Shown piece after piece: positions 40,586 through 51,892 of a stretch of DNA of 64,000 bases. Numbering within the stretch: the stretch's first letter is position 1; every line of letters starts with the position of its first letter. The stretch is from Polynucleobacter brandtiae (GTDB taxonomy: Bacteria; Pseudomonadota; Gammaproteobacteria; Burkholderiales; Burkholderiaceae): assembly GCF_002797575.1 (NCBI RefSeq), contig NZ_PGTX01000001.1, forward strand, positions 372,001 through 436,000, given 5' to 3'. The position numbers and the translations under genes are program-made. The notes below the pieces were generated by a model. The model saw only the letters and a program-made list of their open reading frames with translations. It did no database searches and was not told the origin of the DNA.

Positions 40586-42988
40586 TTACGCCTCGGACTT
40601 ACCCAGCATTTCCCAAGTAGCGACGACACTGTCAGGATTGAGTGAGATAGAACTTATCCCCTTCGCCACTAACCAACGGGCAAAGTCAGGGTGATCCGAA
40701 GGTCCCTGGCCACAAATACCGACATATTTATTTTGCTTGAGACAGGCCTCAATAGAGCGAGCAATCATGAACTCGACTGCAGGGTCACGCTCATCAAAGT
40801 CAATGGCTAATAACTCCATTCCAGAGTCACGATCTAATCCAAGGGTTAATTGAGTCATATCGTTAGAGCCAATCGAGAAGCCATCAAAGTGCTCTAAGAA
40901 CTGATCCGCCAAGATGGCATTGGATGGAATCTCACACATCATGATCAGGCGTAAGCCCTTCTCGCCACGTTTGAGACCCAATTTAGCCATCATATCGATG
41001 ACTCGCTCCGCCTGCTTGATCGTGCGTACAAAAGGAATCATGATCTCTACGTTATCTAGACCCATATCCTCGCGTACACGCTTCATTGCCGCGCACTCCA
41101 TAGCAAATGCCTCGCCAAAGTCTGCGGATACATAGCGGGAAGCGCCACGGAAACCAAGCATTGGGTTCTCTTCATCTGGTTCGTAGCGGGAGCCACCAAT
41201 CAGTTTCTTGTACTCATTTGATTTGAAGTCTGACAGACGGACAATCACTGGTTTTGGATAAAAAGCGGCAGCAATCGTAGCTACACCTTCAACCAATTTA
41301 TCTTCATAAAACTGACGAGGACTTGCATAACCGCGTGCAACGCTTTCAACAGCACGCTTTAAGTCCGGCTCAATATTGGGATACTCTAAAACTGCACGAG
41401 GATGGACGCCGATGTAGTTATTAATGATGAACTCAAGGCGAGCTAAGCCAACCCCAGCATTTGGAATTTGACAGAAGTCAAAAGCTAACTGAGGATTACC
41501 AATATTCATCGTAATCTTCACTGGAATTTCTGGCAAAACACCGCGAGAAATCTCAGTAACTTCAGTATCAATCAAGCCATCATAAATGTGGCCCTCATCA
41601 CCCTCTGCACAAGACACGGTAACCATCATGCCGTCTTGCAAGTGCTCTGTGGCATCACCACAACCTACTACAGCAGGAACACCCAGCTCACGCGCAATAA
41701 TGGCAGCATGGCAAGTACGCCCACCACGGTTAGTCACAATCGCTGCTGCCCGCTTCATCACTGGCTCCCAGTTAGGATCAGTCATATCAGCTACCAACAC
41801 GTCACCTGGCTGCACTCGATCCATTTCGCTAGGATCACGAATGATTCGTACCGGTCCAGCACCGATCTTCTGACCAATCGCACGACCTTTGGCTAACACC
41901 TTAGAGCTACCTTTTAACTTGTAGCGCATCTCTACTTGGCCAGCAGCTTGACTCTTCACAGTCTCTGGGCGCGCTTGCAAAATATACATACGGCCATCTT
42001 GACCATCTTTGCCCCATTCAATATCCATTGGGCGACCGTAATGCTTTTCAATAATCACAGCGTATTTAGCTAACTCTGTAATGTCTGCATCCTCCAAGGA
42101 GAAACGATTACGCATTTCTGGAGCAACATCCACCGTCACTACTTTTTCTGCGGAACCTGCAGGTGCAAATTGCATCTGAATGAGTTTTGAGCCTAATGAA
42201 CGACGAATAATCGCCTTCTTATCAAGCGCTAAGGTAGTTTTAAAAACATAAAACTCGTCTGGGTTCACTGCACCTTGCACAACGGTCTCACCAAGACCGT
42301 AGCTTGAAGTAATAAATACGACATCCTCAAAACCAGACTCAGTATCTAAAGTAAACATTACGCCCGCTGCACCTAAGTCAGAGCGCACCATCCGCTGAAT
42401 ACCCGCCGATAGGGCTACTTCTGCATGAGCAAAACCCTTGTGAACACGATAAGAGATGGCGCGGTCGTTATAAAGAGAGGCAAATACTTCACGAATCTTT
42501 TTAAGAACATCGTCGATCCCTTCCACATTCAGGAAGGTTTCTTGTTGGCCAGCGAAAGAGGCATCAGGCAAATCTTCTGCGGTGGCAGAAGATCGCACAG
42601 CAAAGGATCCATTACCCGAATCATCCAATTGCTTGAATGCTGCACGAACTTCTTCATCGAGGCGAGTTTGAAAAGGGGCAGTCTCAATCCATCCACGAAT
42701 TTCTTTACCGGCCTGGGCTAAAGCGCGCACATCATCAATGTTTAGATTCTCTAAACGCTTCTGAATCCGCTCGGTTAGATTGTTATGCGCCAAGAAGTCC
42801 CGAAAAGCCAAAGAGGTTGTAGCAAAACCCGTTGGCACTCTCACACCAGTGGCAGATAACTGGGAAATCATCTCTCCTAATGACGCATTTTTACCGCCGA
42901 CAGACTCAACATCTGTCATTCGGAGTTGCTCAAAAGGCAAAACATAGGCATTCGCTACATTGCTATTTTGTTGCTGTTGGTTGGACAT
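40586..42988 (-). CDS. ppsA: Phosphoenolpyruvate synthase
   Basis: An 800-residue enzyme that makes phosphoenolpyruvate from pyruvate and ATP for gluconeogenesis. The N-terminal ATP-grasp part begins [26 protein letters not shown] (quoted in part: [14 protein letters not shown]). The swivelling phosphohistidine domain has [23 protein letters not shown] with the catalytic His, and the C-terminal barrel carries [19 protein letters not shown] and [15 protein letters not shown]. The ATG at 42988 has AAGAGAG upstream, whereas the frame open to 43138 lacks support. Activity is probably controlled by the divergent ppsR product. Confidence 0.95.
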   Translation of the reverse strand: MSNQQQQNSNVANAYVLPFEQLRMTDVESVGGKNASLGEMISQLSATGVRVPTGFATTSLAFRDFLAHNNLTERIQKRLENLNIDDVRALAQAGKEIRGWIETAPFQTRLDEEVRAAFKQLDDSGNGSFAVRSSATAEDLPDASFAGQQETFLNVEGIDDVLKKIREVFASLYNDRAISYRVHKGFAHAEVALSAGIQRMVRSDLGAAGVMFTLDTESGFEDVVFITSSYGLGETVVQGAVNPDEFYVFKTTLALDKKAIIRRSLGSKLIQMQFAPAGSAEKVVTVDVAPEMRNRFSLEDADITELAKYAVIIEKHYGRPMDIEWGKDGQDGRMYILQARPETVKSQAAGQVEMRYKLKGSSKVLAKGRAIGQKIGAGPVRIIRDPSEMDRVQPGDVLVADMTDPNWEPVMKRAAAIVTNRGGRTCHAAIIARELGVPAVVGCGDATEHLQDGMMVTVSCAEGDEGHIYDGLIDTEVTEISRGVLPEIPVKITMNIGNPQLAFDFCQIPNAGVGLARLEFIINNYIGVHPRAVLEYPNIEPDLKRAVESVARGYASPRQFYEDKLVEGVATIAAAFYPKPVIVRLSDFKSNEYKKLIGGSRYEPDEENPMLGFRGASRYVSADFGEAFAMECAAMKRVREDMGLDNVEIMIPFVRTIKQAERVIDMMAKLGLKRGEKGLRLIMMCEIPSNAILADQFLEHFDGFSIGSNDMTQLTLGLDRDSGMELLAIDFDERDPAVEFMIARSIEACLKQNKYVGICGQGPSDHPDFARWLVAKGISSISLNPDSVVATWEMLGKSEA

Positions 42989-43094
42989 AAAATACTCTCT
43001 TAAGGTAGGAAAACTGGTCAAGCGGCGGCATAAAATGCGGCATACTTCAACAACTTCATATTGTAGTGCTGACCACGTCCGATAGGCCAAACTG

Positions 43095-43922
43095 ATGTCT
43101 ACCCAAACCCGCATTGTTTTTATTGTTTCTGACGGCACTGGAATTACTGCTGAAAACTTCAGTCAGTCCATTTTGGCGCAATTTGAGGCCACTTTTAAGC
43201 ACATTCGCGTTCCTTTTGTGGATAGCACTGAAAAGGCCCATGACGCCGTCTCTAGCATCAACCAAGCCGCCTCAAAATACGAAGTCCCGCCAATTGTGTT
43301 CACCACCTTAGTGAACCCGCAATTGAATCAGATTGTTGGGAAAGCCAATGGCTTGATTTTGGACATGTTCCAAACTTTTGTGGCGCCCCTAGAGCAGGCT
43401 TTAGGCATTAAATCGACTCACGCCATGAATCGCCTCCACCATAATGCTGATACCGAAGCTTATAAAAACCGCATTGAGGCCATTAATTACTCCCTCGCTC
43501 ATGATGATGGTCAATCTAATAAAAACCTGGCAGAAGCAGATGTCATTTTGGTGGGCATATCGAGAGTGGGAAAAACGCCAACCAGCCTCTATTTAGCAAT
43601 GCAGTATGGAATGAAGGCGGCTAACTACCCCCTGATTCCAGAAGATTTTGAGCGTGGACAGTTACCAAAAGACCTCATTCCCTACCGAAGCAAAATTTTT
43701 GGCCTCATGATTGATGCTGAACGGTTATCTGAAATTCGGAATGAGCGCCGCCCAGGAAGCAATTACGCTAAATTAGAAAACTGTCGCTACGAAATTAATG
43801 AGGCGACTGCCATGATGAAAAAAGAATCAATACCTTGGGTAGTCACTACCAGTAAATCGATTGAAGAGATCGCAACTACCGTTCTGCAATCCATAAAATC
43901 CGATAAAACGATCTTAGGTTAA
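43095..43922 (+). CDS. ppsR: PEP synthase regulatory protein (bifunctional kinase/pyrophosphorylase)
   Basis: A 275-residue protein of the DUF299 family that inactivates and reactivates PEP synthase by ADP-dependent phosphorylation and Pi-dependent dephosphorylation of a threonine. The motif [21 protein letters not shown] opens the protein (quoted loosely) and the P-loop [17 protein letters not shown] sits near residue 155. It is divergent from ppsA, 106 bases apart, a conserved pairing. Its stop overlaps the end of the rRNA methyltransferase gene. Confidence 0.95.
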   Translation: MSTQTRIVFIVSDGTGITAENFSQSILAQFEATFKHIRVPFVDSTEKAHDAVSSINQAASKYEVPPIVFTTLVNPQLNQIVGKANGLILDMFQTFVAPLEQALGIKSTHAMNRLHHNADTEAYKNRIEAINYSLAHDDGQSNKNLAEADVILVGISRVGKTPTSLYLAMQYGMKAANYPLIPEDFERGQLPKDLIPYRSKIFGLMIDAERLSEIRNERRPGSNYAKLENCRYEINEATAMMKKESIPWVVTTSKSIEEIATTVLQSIKSDKTILG

Positions 43923-44743
43923 CCCCGACGCACGCGGACCGTTTCAAATAAACAAATCGCCGCTGCAGAGGAAACATTAAGAGACTCTATTCGAGGATCC
44001 ATCGGAATCGAAACGCCTTTTGCTTGTGCTAATAAATCTTCCGATACCCCATGGCCCTCGCTTCCCATCACCCAGGCTACTGGATGCATGAGCACTTGAG
44101 GCATATTAAATAATTCTAAAGAGGCATCAGCTGTCGCGGCTAAAAGTGGCGCAGTCACTGCGCTGAGTACCTGCTGGCTTGACCAGCCCTCATGGATATC
44201 TAATAATCGATGGGCCCCCATAGCGGCACGCATTACTTTGCTAGACCATAAATGCGCACAGCCAGAGATTGCGACAACTTGTGTAAAACCTGCTGCTGCT
44301 GCGGTGCGAAGCATTGAGCCAACATTGCCAGCATCTTGTATACGATCCAAAATCAGAAGGTCGCCCGATAAGGTCGCTACCGGCTGTCGCGATGCAAAAC
44401 TAGATTTAGGTAAATCTAAAAATCCAGCAACGTGCGGTGCATTGACCAAGTCACTCACCAGATCCCACAAACCCTTATCTAATTGGTACACCCGCGTTTC
44501 CGGGCAAATCTCTACATGGTCATAAACGGCCTGAGAAATTTCTGGATTTTGCAGGCCCAGATCAGAGGTTATCAATGTATTTAGCGCAGGGTCACCAACC
44601 CAGGTTTGCACTAAATGAATCCCTTCAAGCAGAGTATGCCCCGAGGTCAGTCTGGCTTTTTGACCTTTTGGACCTGCAGTCTGTAAAAGGCGGATTTCCC
44701 GAAGTAAGGGATTATCTTTGGAGCTGATAAATTCTATTTTCAT
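43919..44743 (-). CDS. TrmH/SpoU-family RNA 2'-O-methyltransferase
   Basis: A protein of about 274 residues with an N-terminal substrate-binding part (KIEFISSKDNPLLREIRLLQ) and the SpoU knotted domain: LLILDRIQDAGNVGSMLRTAAAAGF, PVAWVMGSEGHGVS and IPMDPRIESLNVSSAAAICLFE, the three family motifs. It methylates a ribose in rRNA or tRNA; the exact nucleotide is not readable. The ATG at 44743 is chosen because upstream sequence belongs to rnhB. The gene follows rnhB and ends in a four-base overlap with ppsR. Confidence 0.9.
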   Translation of the reverse strand: MKIEFISSKDNPLLREIRLLQTAGPKGQKARLTSGHTLLEGIHLVQTWVGDPALNTLITSDLGLQNPEISQAVYDHVEICPETRVYQLDKGLWDLVSDLVNAPHVAGFLDLPKSSFASRQPVATLSGDLLILDRIQDAGNVGSMLRTAAAAGFTQVVAISGCAHLWSSKVMRAAMGAHRLLDIHEGWSSQQVLSAVTAPLLAATADASLELFNMPQVLMHPVAWVMGSEGHGVSEDLLAQAKGVSIPMDPRIESLNVSSAAAICLFETVRVRRG

Positions 44744-44750
44744 GGCTTCA

Positions 44751-45344
44751 TTATCGACTATGCAGCACCAATACTTTACGCACAGGCGAGAAGCTACGCC
44801 GATGCTCTTGACATACCCCAAACTGCTGCAAAGCTGCAAAATGGGCTGCGGTCGGATAACCCATATGCTTAGCAAAGCCATACTCAGGGTGACGTTCATG
44901 CAACTGCATCATTTGACGATCACGAGTCACTTTGGCCAAAATAGATGCCGCTGATATAGCTGGCTCCTTAGTATCACCCTTGACTATGGCCTCTGCCTCA
45001 ATGGGGAGGTTTGGACAGCGGTTACCATCAATCAAAGCCTTATCTGGCCAAGCACCTAAACGCGTTGTTAAATCTTCAATGGCACGTCGCATTGCCAGCA
45101 TTGTTGCCTGCAGAATATTGATTTCATCTATCTCTGCGGCGCTCGCCTCACCAATACCCCAGGCCTTTGCCTTGAGCTGGATTTGCTCAAACAGAAATTC
45201 TCGGCGCGAGGCCGATAAAGTCTTTGAATCTTTTAATCCTTCGATTGGATGATCAGGGTCAAGCACCACAGCGCCCGCAACTACTGCCCCAGCCAGCGGG
45301 CCACGGCCAGCCTCATCTACTCCACACACCCAGATTAAGCCCAT
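44751..45344 (-). CDS. rnhB: Ribonuclease HII
   Basis: A protein of about 197 residues that cuts the RNA strand of RNA-DNA hybrids and removes misincorporated ribonucleotides. [22 protein letters not shown] carries the first catalytic Asp-Glu pair, [12 protein letters not shown] the second Asp, and [13 protein letters not shown] is a conserved stretch. The ATG at 45344 starts [15 protein letters not shown], the expected N terminus, and lies 10 bases after the lpxB stop. Confidence 0.95.
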   Translation of the reverse strand: MGLIWVCGVDEAGRGPLAGAVVAGAVVLDPDHPIEGLKDSKTLSASRREFLFEQIQLKAKAWGIGEASAAEIDEINILQATMLAMRRAIEDLTTRLGAWPDKALIDGNRCPNLPIEAEAIVKGDTKEPAISAASILAKVTRDRQMMQLHERHPEYGFAKHMGYPTAAHFAALQQFGVCQEHRRSFSPVRKVLVLHSR

Positions 45345-45354
45345 GCAAATATGC

Positions 45355-46566
45355 TCACGCCGTAACCGAATGCTTGCCAGCGGCAATTGTTTGCGCAACC
45401 GCCTGGGCAACGAGTAAGCCGGTAGGTCGCCGTAAGGTCTCATGAATCTCAGAAAACCGAGTTGCTAATGCACTTACCTTCGCTGGATGATTAAGCCAGT
45501 CAAGCAAAGCACTCGCTAATTTTTTAGGGGTAGCCGCCTCTTGCAGCAACTCCGGAACTAGAAATTCACCAGCCAAAATATTGGGTAGACCCACGTAAGG
45601 TAAATACCCCTGACGTTTCATAATTTGCGCAGTTAACCAGGGCACCTTATAAGAAATCACCATGGGCTTTTTCCATAGCGCTGCTTGTAGGGTCGCCGTT
45701 CCACTTGCAATCAGCACCACATCAGATGCCTCAAGGATAGCGTCGGCCTCACCATCAATCAAAACAATATGCAGATCAGGATTGGTGTTAAGGGCTTGCT
45801 TGAGCAAAACCTCGAGCGGCTCACGTAAACGCGGTGTAGCCACCGGAATTAAAAAATGGAGCTTCTGCCCTTGCATCTGCTGAGCAAGCTCAACCATGGT
45901 TTCAAAGAAAATAGGAGCAATCAATTCGATCTCGGAACTACGACTACCTGGGAAAACGGCAATGATAGTTCCGTCTAGTTGATTTATAGAGCAATCAAGT
46001 AAATCGCTTATTTTTTGCTTAGCTAAGGAAGGGTTTGGCACAAGGGGGATTTCGCTAGCCAAGGGATGACCAACATAAGTGGCACTGATTCCTGCCCGCC
46101 CATAAATATCGAGCTCGAATGGAAAGATACAAAGCATTCGCTCAACGGCCTGCTCGATTTTTTTAATTCGCCCTGCACGCCATGCCCAAATGGAAGGAGA
46201 TACAAAGTGTAGTGTCGGGATGCCTGCTTTACGCAAATTGAGCTCAACCCCTAAATTGAAATCAGGTGCATCAATGCCCAAATACACATCGGGGCGACCC
46301 TCGCCAAGAAGGTAGGCGATCAACTCGCGTCGCAACTGCAGTATCGCTGGCAGCTGCTTAATTGCCTCAACGTAGCCACGCACACTCAATGTCTCCATCG
46401 GCCAATCCGAGCGCAAACCCTCAGCCTGCATACGAGACCCGCCAATACCAAAAACGTCTAAGTTCGATGTATCCGGAATCTGCCTAAGCGCACTTAATAC
46501 CGGGGCTGCCAGTAAATCACCCGAGGGCTCTCCAGCAACACAGGCTAACCTGAACCTAGACACCAT
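45355..46566 (-). CDS. lpxB: Lipid-A-disaccharide synthase
   Basis: A 403-residue GT19 glycosyltransferase that joins UDP-2,3-diacylglucosamine and lipid X into the lipid A disaccharide at the inner membrane. Landmarks are [36 protein letters not shown] sequence, [32 protein letters not shown] and [21 protein letters not shown]. It follows lpxA in the conserved lipid A gene order. Confidence 0.96.
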   Translation of the reverse strand: MVSRFRLACVAGEPSGDLLAAPVLSALRQIPDTSNLDVFGIGGSRMQAEGLRSDWPMETLSVRGYVEAIKQLPAILQLRRELIAYLLGEGRPDVYLGIDAPDFNLGVELNLRKAGIPTLHFVSPSIWAWRAGRIKKIEQAVERMLCIFPFELDIYGRAGISATYVGHPLASEIPLVPNPSLAKQKISDLLDCSINQLDGTIIAVFPGSRSSEIELIAPIFFETMVELAQQMQGQKLHFLIPVATPRLREPLEVLLKQALNTNPDLHIVLIDGEADAILEASDVVLIASGTATLQAALWKKPMVISYKVPWLTAQIMKRQGYLPYVGLPNILAGEFLVPELLQEAATPKKLASALLDWLNHPAKVSALATRFSEIHETLRRPTGLLVAQAVAQTIAAGKHSVTA

Positions 46567-46586
46567 TTTGGGTACTAGGCCAGTCT

Positions 46587-47384
46587 CTATCGCACAATGC
46601 CGCGCGTAGATGCGGCAATAAAATCATGGAACTCGGCTAGTTTTTCAGCGGTGACAAGATCAGCAGCATTAGCAACAACCATTTTCTGTATCTCTACCTT
46701 AGCCTCTTCAAAACTCAGGCCATCTTTATAAAGAACCTTATAGGCCTGCCGTAGTGCGGAGATAGTATCACTTGAAAAACCGCGACGCTTTAATCCCTCC
46801 ACATTAATACCATGTGGAGAAGCTTTATCTCCAGCCGCAATGACAAAAGGAGGGATATCTTGGACCAAAGCAGAGGCACCACCTAACATGGCATGCTGAC
46901 CAATCCGCACAAACTGATGTACGCCTGACATACCACCCATGATGACCCAATCACTCACCTGCACATGCCCTGCAATTTGGGCGTTACTGGAGAAAATAGT
47001 ATTGCTACCAATCTGACAATCATGCGCGATATGCACATAGGCCATGATCCAATTATCGTTTCCAATACGCGTAATGCCCTCATCTTGGGATGTGCCGGTA
47101 TGAATCGTGGTGAACTCCCGGACTGTATTGCGATCACCAATAATCAATTGAGTGGGTTCACCGCGGTACTTCATATCTTGTGGAGGCCCGCCAATGGCTG
47201 AAAAATGAGCGAAAGTGTTCTCCTTACCAATAGTGGTGTAACCCTCTATTACGGTATGTGAACCAACCTTACATCCAGCACCAATTTTGACGTTTGGACC
47301 AATCACTGAATAAGGGCCAATCTCAACATCACTAGCAATTTCAGCTTGGGGGTCAACTATGGCAGAAGCATGAATCCGAGTCAT
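46587..47384 (-). CDS. lpxA: Acyl-ACP--UDP-N-acetylglucosamine O-acyltransferase
   Basis: A protein of about 265 residues built of left-handed beta-helix hexapeptide repeats; it catalyses the first step of lipid A synthesis. [20 protein letters not shown] begins the coil, [20 protein letters not shown] is the LpxA signature, and [14 protein letters not shown] sequence holds the catalytic His. The ATG at 47384 shares a base with the fabZ stop (TGATG) and is preferred over a start 27 bases upstream. Confidence 0.96.
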   Translation of the reverse strand: MTRIHASAIVDPQAEIASDVEIGPYSVIGPNVKIGAGCKVGSHTVIEGYTTIGKENTFAHFSAIGGPPQDMKYRGEPTQLIIGDRNTVREFTTIHTGTSQDEGITRIGNDNWIMAYVHIAHDCQIGSNTIFSSNAQIAGHVQVSDWVIMGGMSGVHQFVRIGQHAMLGGASALVQDIPPFVIAAGDKASPHGINVEGLKRRGFSSDTISALRQAYKVLYKDGLSFEEAKVEIQKMVVANAADLVTAEKLAEFHDFIAASTRGIVR

Positions 47385-47833
47385 CACAGGCCCTTCGTAC
47401 GAACTGCACATGTAATATTCGCCTCAGCAGCAAGCTCTCCGTCTACGGTGGCCTTTACCTGAAATTTATAAATTCCGGCGCGCTCACGCTCCAGGGTAGC
47501 AGTCATGATTAACTGGTCGCCTGGCAGCACTGGTTTCTTAAATCGAGCGCCATCAATACCGGCAAAATAGTAAACCGCATCCTCGGCACGCTCTTCCGAA
47601 AAAGTTAGCAGCGCTGCAGTTTGGGCCAACGCCTCAATAATTAACACACCAGGCATCACTGGAAAATCCGGAAAGTGCCCCTGAAAGAACGGCTCATTCA
47701 TCGTGACATTCTTAAGAGCAGTGATACTTTTACGCGGCTCAATTTCCAGTACCCGATCAACCAACAAAAAGGGATAGCGATGCGGCAATAATTTTAGGAT
47801 CTGATGTATATCGATTGCGATAGGTTTGCTCAT
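47384..47833 (-). CDS. fabZ: 3-hydroxyacyl-ACP dehydratase FabZ
   Basis: A 149-residue hot-dog-fold dehydratase of fatty acid synthesis. [19 protein letters not shown] and [23 protein letters not shown] contain the catalytic His and Glu. It supplies hydroxyacyl precursors shared with lipid A synthesis, which explains its place between lpxD and lpxA. The 103 bases upstream hold a three-copy 13-bp repeat. Confidence 0.96.
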   Translation of the reverse strand: MSKPIAIDIHQILKLLPHRYPFLLVDRVLEIEPRKSITALKNVTMNEPFFQGHFPDFPVMPGVLIIEALAQTAALLTFSEERAEDAVYYFAGIDGARFKKPVLPGDQLIMTATLERERAGIYKFQVKATVDGELAAEANITCAVRTKGL

Positions 47834-47890
47834 TTTTTTACCTGCATATTAAAGTTGGTCAATTGTTGTCGGCCAGGACGGGCAACGCTG

Positions 47891-47929
47891 TTATTAGATT
47901 CCGTAATTAGATTCCGTTATTGGATTCTG
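47891..47929. repeat. 13-bp tandem repeat between lpxD and fabZ
   Basis: Three adjacent units read TTATTAGATTCCG, TAATTAGATTCCG and TTATTGGATTCTG. They lie seven bases after the lpxD stop and about 58 bases before the fabZ start. On the coding strand each unit carries a TAA triplet. Units differ at only one to three positions. Confidence 0.93.
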
Positions 47930-47936
47930 CTGAACG

Positions 47937-49001
47937 TTACTCTGCAGTATTACGCTTATCGAGCAGACGCAAACGCTGACGTATTTTATCGAGCCCACGA
48001 AGAATGGCTGCATTCTTTTCCCAAGCGCTATGCGGCATCGACGGATAGACACCCGTAAAGTGCTGACCAGGTTCAGTAATCGAGCGAATAATCGAGGTGT
48101 TGCCAGAGACTGTTGTTCTATCCGCAATCGTTAAATGACCAGCAAAATTGGCAGCTCCGCCAATAATGCAGAAGTGCCCAATTTTGGTACTCCCTGATAT
48201 AGCCGCACATCCAGCAATCACACAGCAGTTACCAATAATTACGTTATGCGCAATCTGAACTTGATTATCAATTTTTGTGCCACTTCCAATAATCGTATTA
48301 CTCATTGCGCCTCGATCAATAGTGGTGGATGACCCCACCTCTACATCATCGCCAATGACTACCGTACCAGTCTGTGGAATTTTGACCCATTCGCCGCCCT
48401 TGGCGGAAAAGTCGGGAGCAAAACCAAAACCATCGGCGCCGATTACTGCTCCGCTATGAATGATGCAACGCTTACCAATAGTGATATCGCAATAGATCGA
48501 CACGTTTGGATAAATCAAAGTATCGTCTGCAATTTTGGCATTTCGGGCGATGCTGCTATTACCCAACACAACTACGCGCTCCCCCAGGATCACGCCCGCT
48601 CCAATATGAACAAAAGGCCCAATATGACAAGACGCAGGAACCGTCGCTTGTGGATCGATTACAGCGCTCCCATGAACACCTGACTTATACACAGGCGCGT
48701 GTAACTGAGCAAATGATTGGGCGAACCGGGCAAACGTTGCATAAGGATTCTTAGCAACAAAATACACCCTAGACTGATGTTGAGATCCAGGCTCTTGCTG
48801 GAGGAAGTCTAAATCCGCCTGACTGACGATCAGAGCGCCCGCTGAACTATCAGCTGCAGTCTTACGATAAAGCGGATTTGAGAGAAAAGATATTTGATTT
48901 GGCTGCGCATTCTCAAGGGGCGCAAGGCCCTCTAAAAGAAGGGAGCCGTCCCCCACCAAGCTTACTTGAAACTGTTCGGCCAGGTCGAGGGCGGTAGGCA
49001 T
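47937..49001 (-). CDS. lpxD: UDP-3-O-acylglucosamine N-acyltransferase
   Basis: A 354-residue enzyme of the third lipid A step. An N-terminal uridine-binding domain (residues 1-110) precedes hexapeptide repeats: [20 protein letters not shown] and [21 protein letters not shown]. The catalytic His lies in [18 protein letters not shown]. Length and motif order are normal. It lies between skp and fabZ in the conserved order. Confidence 0.96.
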   Translation of the reverse strand: MPTALDLAEQFQVSLVGDGSLLLEGLAPLENAQPNQISFLSNPLYRKTAADSSAGALIVSQADLDFLQQEPGSQHQSRVYFVAKNPYATFARFAQSFAQLHAPVYKSGVHGSAVIDPQATVPASCHIGPFVHIGAGVILGERVVVLGNSSIARNAKIADDTLIYPNVSIYCDITIGKRCIIHSGAVIGADGFGFAPDFSAKGGEWVKIPQTGTVVIGDDVEVGSSTTIDRGAMSNTIIGSGTKIDNQVQIAHNVIIGNCCVIAGCAAISGSTKIGHFCIIGGAANFAGHLTIADRTTVSGNTSIIRSITEPGQHFTGVYPSMPHSAWEKNAAILRGLDKIRQRLRLLDKRNTAE

Positions 49002-49006
49002 GCGAA

Positions 49007-49534
49007 TTACTTAAGGTTATTCAAGGCCTTGATGACATCATCAGTGACATCGACCTTAGGATTAGCGTAAGCAGGATCCTGAATAATCACATCAATTTTT
49101 CTCTGATCAGCAATGATCTTGAGGGCTTGATTTGCTTTTTCAGCAATCTTTGCACGCTCTTCAAAATTCCGCTGATTCAGATCCTCAGTGTACTCACGCT
49201 GCTTACGCTGGAGTTCGCGATCTTGGTCAGCTAATTCTCGCTGGCGACGCACACGATCTGCTTCAGACATGACCGCTGAATCACGATCTAACTTTTCTGC
49301 TGCAGATTTAATTTTTTGTGCGCTGTCACGAATTTCATTCTGACGCTTCATAAATTCGTTTTGGAGCTTAGTCTGACTAGCTTTTGCTAAATTAGACTCA
49401 TTAAATACTTTCTCAACGTTCACAGCTGCGATTCGAGTTCCTGCATCTTGCGCAAATGCCTGTGGCAGCGCGAGTGAGGATAAGGCTGCTAACAAGCCCA
49501 CCTGAATCCATTTGGTAGATTGATTAAATTTCAT
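49007..49534 (-). CDS. skp: OmpH/Skp family periplasmic chaperone
   Basis: A protein of about 175 residues with a signal peptide (core [17 protein letters not shown], cleavage near residue 29) and a long charged coiled coil with many Lys, Glu, Arg and Gln (about residues 50-140), the tentacle region of Skp. It holds unfolded outer-membrane proteins in the periplasm for BamA. The ATG at 49534 has the strong RBS AAGGAAAG and is preferred over an ATG 18 bases upstream. It is directly downstream of bamA. Confidence 0.93.
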   Translation of the reverse strand: MKFNQSTKWIQVGLLAALSSLALPQAFAQDAGTRIAAVNVEKVFNESNLAKASQTKLQNEFMKRQNEIRDSAQKIKSAAEKLDRDSAVMSEADRVRRQRELADQDRELQRKQREYTEDLNQRNFEERAKIAEKANQALKIIADQRKIDVIIQDPAYANPKVDVTDDVIKALNNLK

Positions 49535-49552
49535 AACACTTTCCTTGAACAA

Positions 49553-51892
49553 TTAAAACGCCGTACCCACCTGGAACTGCAAACGCTGAATATTATCCGT
49601 TGGTAACGATTTGATCGGAATACCATAACTGAACTTCAGCGGCCCCAGTGGTGATATCCATGATAAACCTAAGCCATAAGAATAGCGTAAGACCAAATTA
49701 ATATTCTCACCAAATACATTACCGCCGTCTAGGAAAGTAAATACCCGTAAAGTCTTATCGATGCCAGACCCAGGGACGGGGACCGTATATTCAATATTGG
49801 AAACAATCTTGGACTGTCCGCCAGTAGGCTGATTTCGTCCGACGAAAGTATTGTAATAAGTGGGGCCAAGCGAGCCTGGAGCATAGCCACGAACCGAACC
49901 GATACCACCGACGTAGTAATTCTTGGTAATCGGGAACGGCTTATTGCCGTACGCCTCGCCGTAACCAACCTCACCGTTAAAAGACAAGATATTGCCCTTA
50001 GAAAATGAGTGGTACTTTTGGTACTGCCCGAAGATTCGGTAGAACGTTAAATCTCCCACAGGGGTGCCCACTTCAGCAGAAAGTTGCTGAAGAGATCCGG
50101 TAGATGGAATTAATGCGCTATCCCGCCCATCACGAGACCAACCTACTGTCAGCGGGACGTTATAAGTCTGCAACCGTCCAGGCACTGTTCCACCGTAGCT
50201 TGTTACGTAGTTTTGATATGGAATTGGTGTATTTTGCGTTGCATAAATACTAAATACCTCAATACCCGTACCAAAAAACACCCGATCGACTTCTGTATAA
50301 GGCACGCCAAATTTAATATTTGAGCCAACAGTCTTAATTTGATAGTCAGGGTCGCCTACATAATACAAAGGCTTGGATGATCGGTAGTACAGATCGGTGT
50401 AACGGCTGATGCCGTCTTCCGTAAAGTATGGGTCGTAGTTTGATAAGGCCAAACTTTGATTAATCTTACCCAAAGAGGCGTTTAAACCTACCGCAGTTCC
50501 CGTACCAAAAGCATTATCTTGATTGATACCAGCAGACAGGATTAACTTTTCCGTTGAAGAAAATCCAGCGCCGATCGTTACAGCGCCCGTGGGCTTCTCG
50601 CTAACCTTCACATTGACGTCAACTTGATCGGGCGAGCCCGGCACATCCTGAGTGGCGACATCTGTCTCGGTAAAGTAACCGAGTCGGCCTAAGCGCTTTT
50701 TGGATAAGTCAATCTTCTCACTATCAAACCATGAGCTTTCAAACTGCCGCATCTCACGACGAATCACCATATCGCGTGTTTTAGCATTTCCAGTGACATT
50801 GACTTGACGTACATATACGCGACGCCCTGGATCAACGACCAAGGTAAGGTCGACCTCACTTTGGTCGCGACGAATATCTGGCTGGGGATTGATCGTAGCG
50901 AAGGCGTAGCCATAAGAACCCAGCAGATCAGCGATAGCCTTGGTGCTTTCAGTTAACTTAGCAGAAGAAAATGTATCGCCGGGTTTGAGCGTGACTAACT
51001 GCATGAACTCCGCCTCTTTGCCTAGCAACTCACCGGCCAAGCGAACATTCTTAACCGTGAATTTATTGCCCTCACGAATACTAATGGTGAGGTAAATGCC
51101 TTTTTTGTCTGGGGTAATTGAAACCTGAGTCGATTCAATCACAAACTCAAGATAACCACGGTTGAGATAGTAAGAGCGAATATTCTCTAAGTCTGCCGTC
51201 AATTTTTGCTTGGAGTACAGATTATCTTTACTGTACCAAGATAGCCATCCGCCGGTTTTTAGCTGCATCTCGCTTTTGAGAGTGCCTTCACTAAAGACGC
51301 TATTGCCAATAAAGTTAATTTCTTGAATTTTGGCTACTGGGCCTTCATCGATATTGAAATACACCGCCACTTGATTTCGCTCGACTGGGGTCACTGTAGC
51401 AACTACCTCAGCGGCATACATACCTTTGCCGACGTAGGCGCGCTTAAGCTCTTGCTCTGCCTTGTCAATGAGGGCTTTATCGTAAAAGCGGGCTTCTGCA
51501 ACGCCTACTGCTCTTAAGGACTTTCGTATGTTTTCCTGCTCAAACTCTTTCATGCCCGTAAACTCGATCCGGGAAATTGTTGGGCGCTCTTCAACAATCA
51601 CGATGAGTACGTTACCCTGAGCCTGAATTTGAACGTCACGGAAAAAGCCAGTGCTGTAAAGCGCTTTAATTGATTCAGCACCTTTTTCATCAGTAAAGGT
51701 ATCGCCAACTTGAACGGGCAAATAACTAAAGACAGTTCCGGGCTCAACGCGTTGCAAACCCTCGATACGAATATCTTTGACTACAAAAGAATCCGCTGCA
51801 TGAGCATACGTAGATAAACCCGCCAGAACAATCAATGTAATTTGGGTCAGCAAACGGGTTAACGCACGAAATGGAGTGTTATGAAAATTCAA
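49553..51892 (-). CDS. bamA: Outer membrane protein assembly factor BamA
   Basis: A 779-residue outer-membrane protein that inserts beta-barrel proteins. After a signal peptide ending in AHA, five POTRA domains (about residues 33-430) lead into a 16-strand barrel containing IGSVRGYAPGSLGP, the lid-loop VRGY motif. The C terminus ends in aromatic-terminated LQFQVGTAF. The only plausible start is TTG in a TTGA overlap with the rseP stop; no in-frame ATG occurs before the signal peptide. Position between rseP and skp is the conserved one. Confidence 0.95.
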   Translation of the reverse strand: MNFHNTPFRALTRLLTQITLIVLAGLSTYAHAADSFVVKDIRIEGLQRVEPGTVFSYLPVQVGDTFTDEKGAESIKALYSTGFFRDVQIQAQGNVLIVIVEERPTISRIEFTGMKEFEQENIRKSLRAVGVAEARFYDKALIDKAEQELKRAYVGKGMYAAEVVATVTPVERNQVAVYFNIDEGPVAKIQEINFIGNSVFSEGTLKSEMQLKTGGWLSWYSKDNLYSKQKLTADLENIRSYYLNRGYLEFVIESTQVSITPDKKGIYLTISIREGNKFTVKNVRLAGELLGKEAEFMQLVTLKPGDTFSSAKLTESTKAIADLLGSYGYAFATINPQPDIRRDQSEVDLTLVVDPGRRVYVRQVNVTGNAKTRDMVIRREMRQFESSWFDSEKIDLSKKRLGRLGYFTETDVATQDVPGSPDQVDVNVKVSEKPTGAVTIGAGFSSTEKLILSAGINQDNAFGTGTAVGLNASLGKINQSLALSNYDPYFTEDGISRYTDLYYRSSKPLYYVGDPDYQIKTVGSNIKFGVPYTEVDRVFFGTGIEVFSIYATQNTPIPYQNYVTSYGGTVPGRLQTYNVPLTVGWSRDGRDSALIPSTGSLQQLSAEVGTPVGDLTFYRIFGQYQKYHSFSKGNILSFNGEVGYGEAYGNKPFPITKNYYVGGIGSVRGYAPGSLGPTYYNTFVGRNQPTGGQSKIVSNIEYTVPVPGSGIDKTLRVFTFLDGGNVFGENINLVLRYSYGLGLSWISPLGPLKFSYGIPIKSLPTDNIQRLQFQVGTAF

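Noticed and set aside
42989..43138. Longer N terminus for PEP synthase
   Set aside because: The 50 extra residues look unlike the family, overlap the divergent ppsR gene, and the ATG at 42988 has a good RBS.
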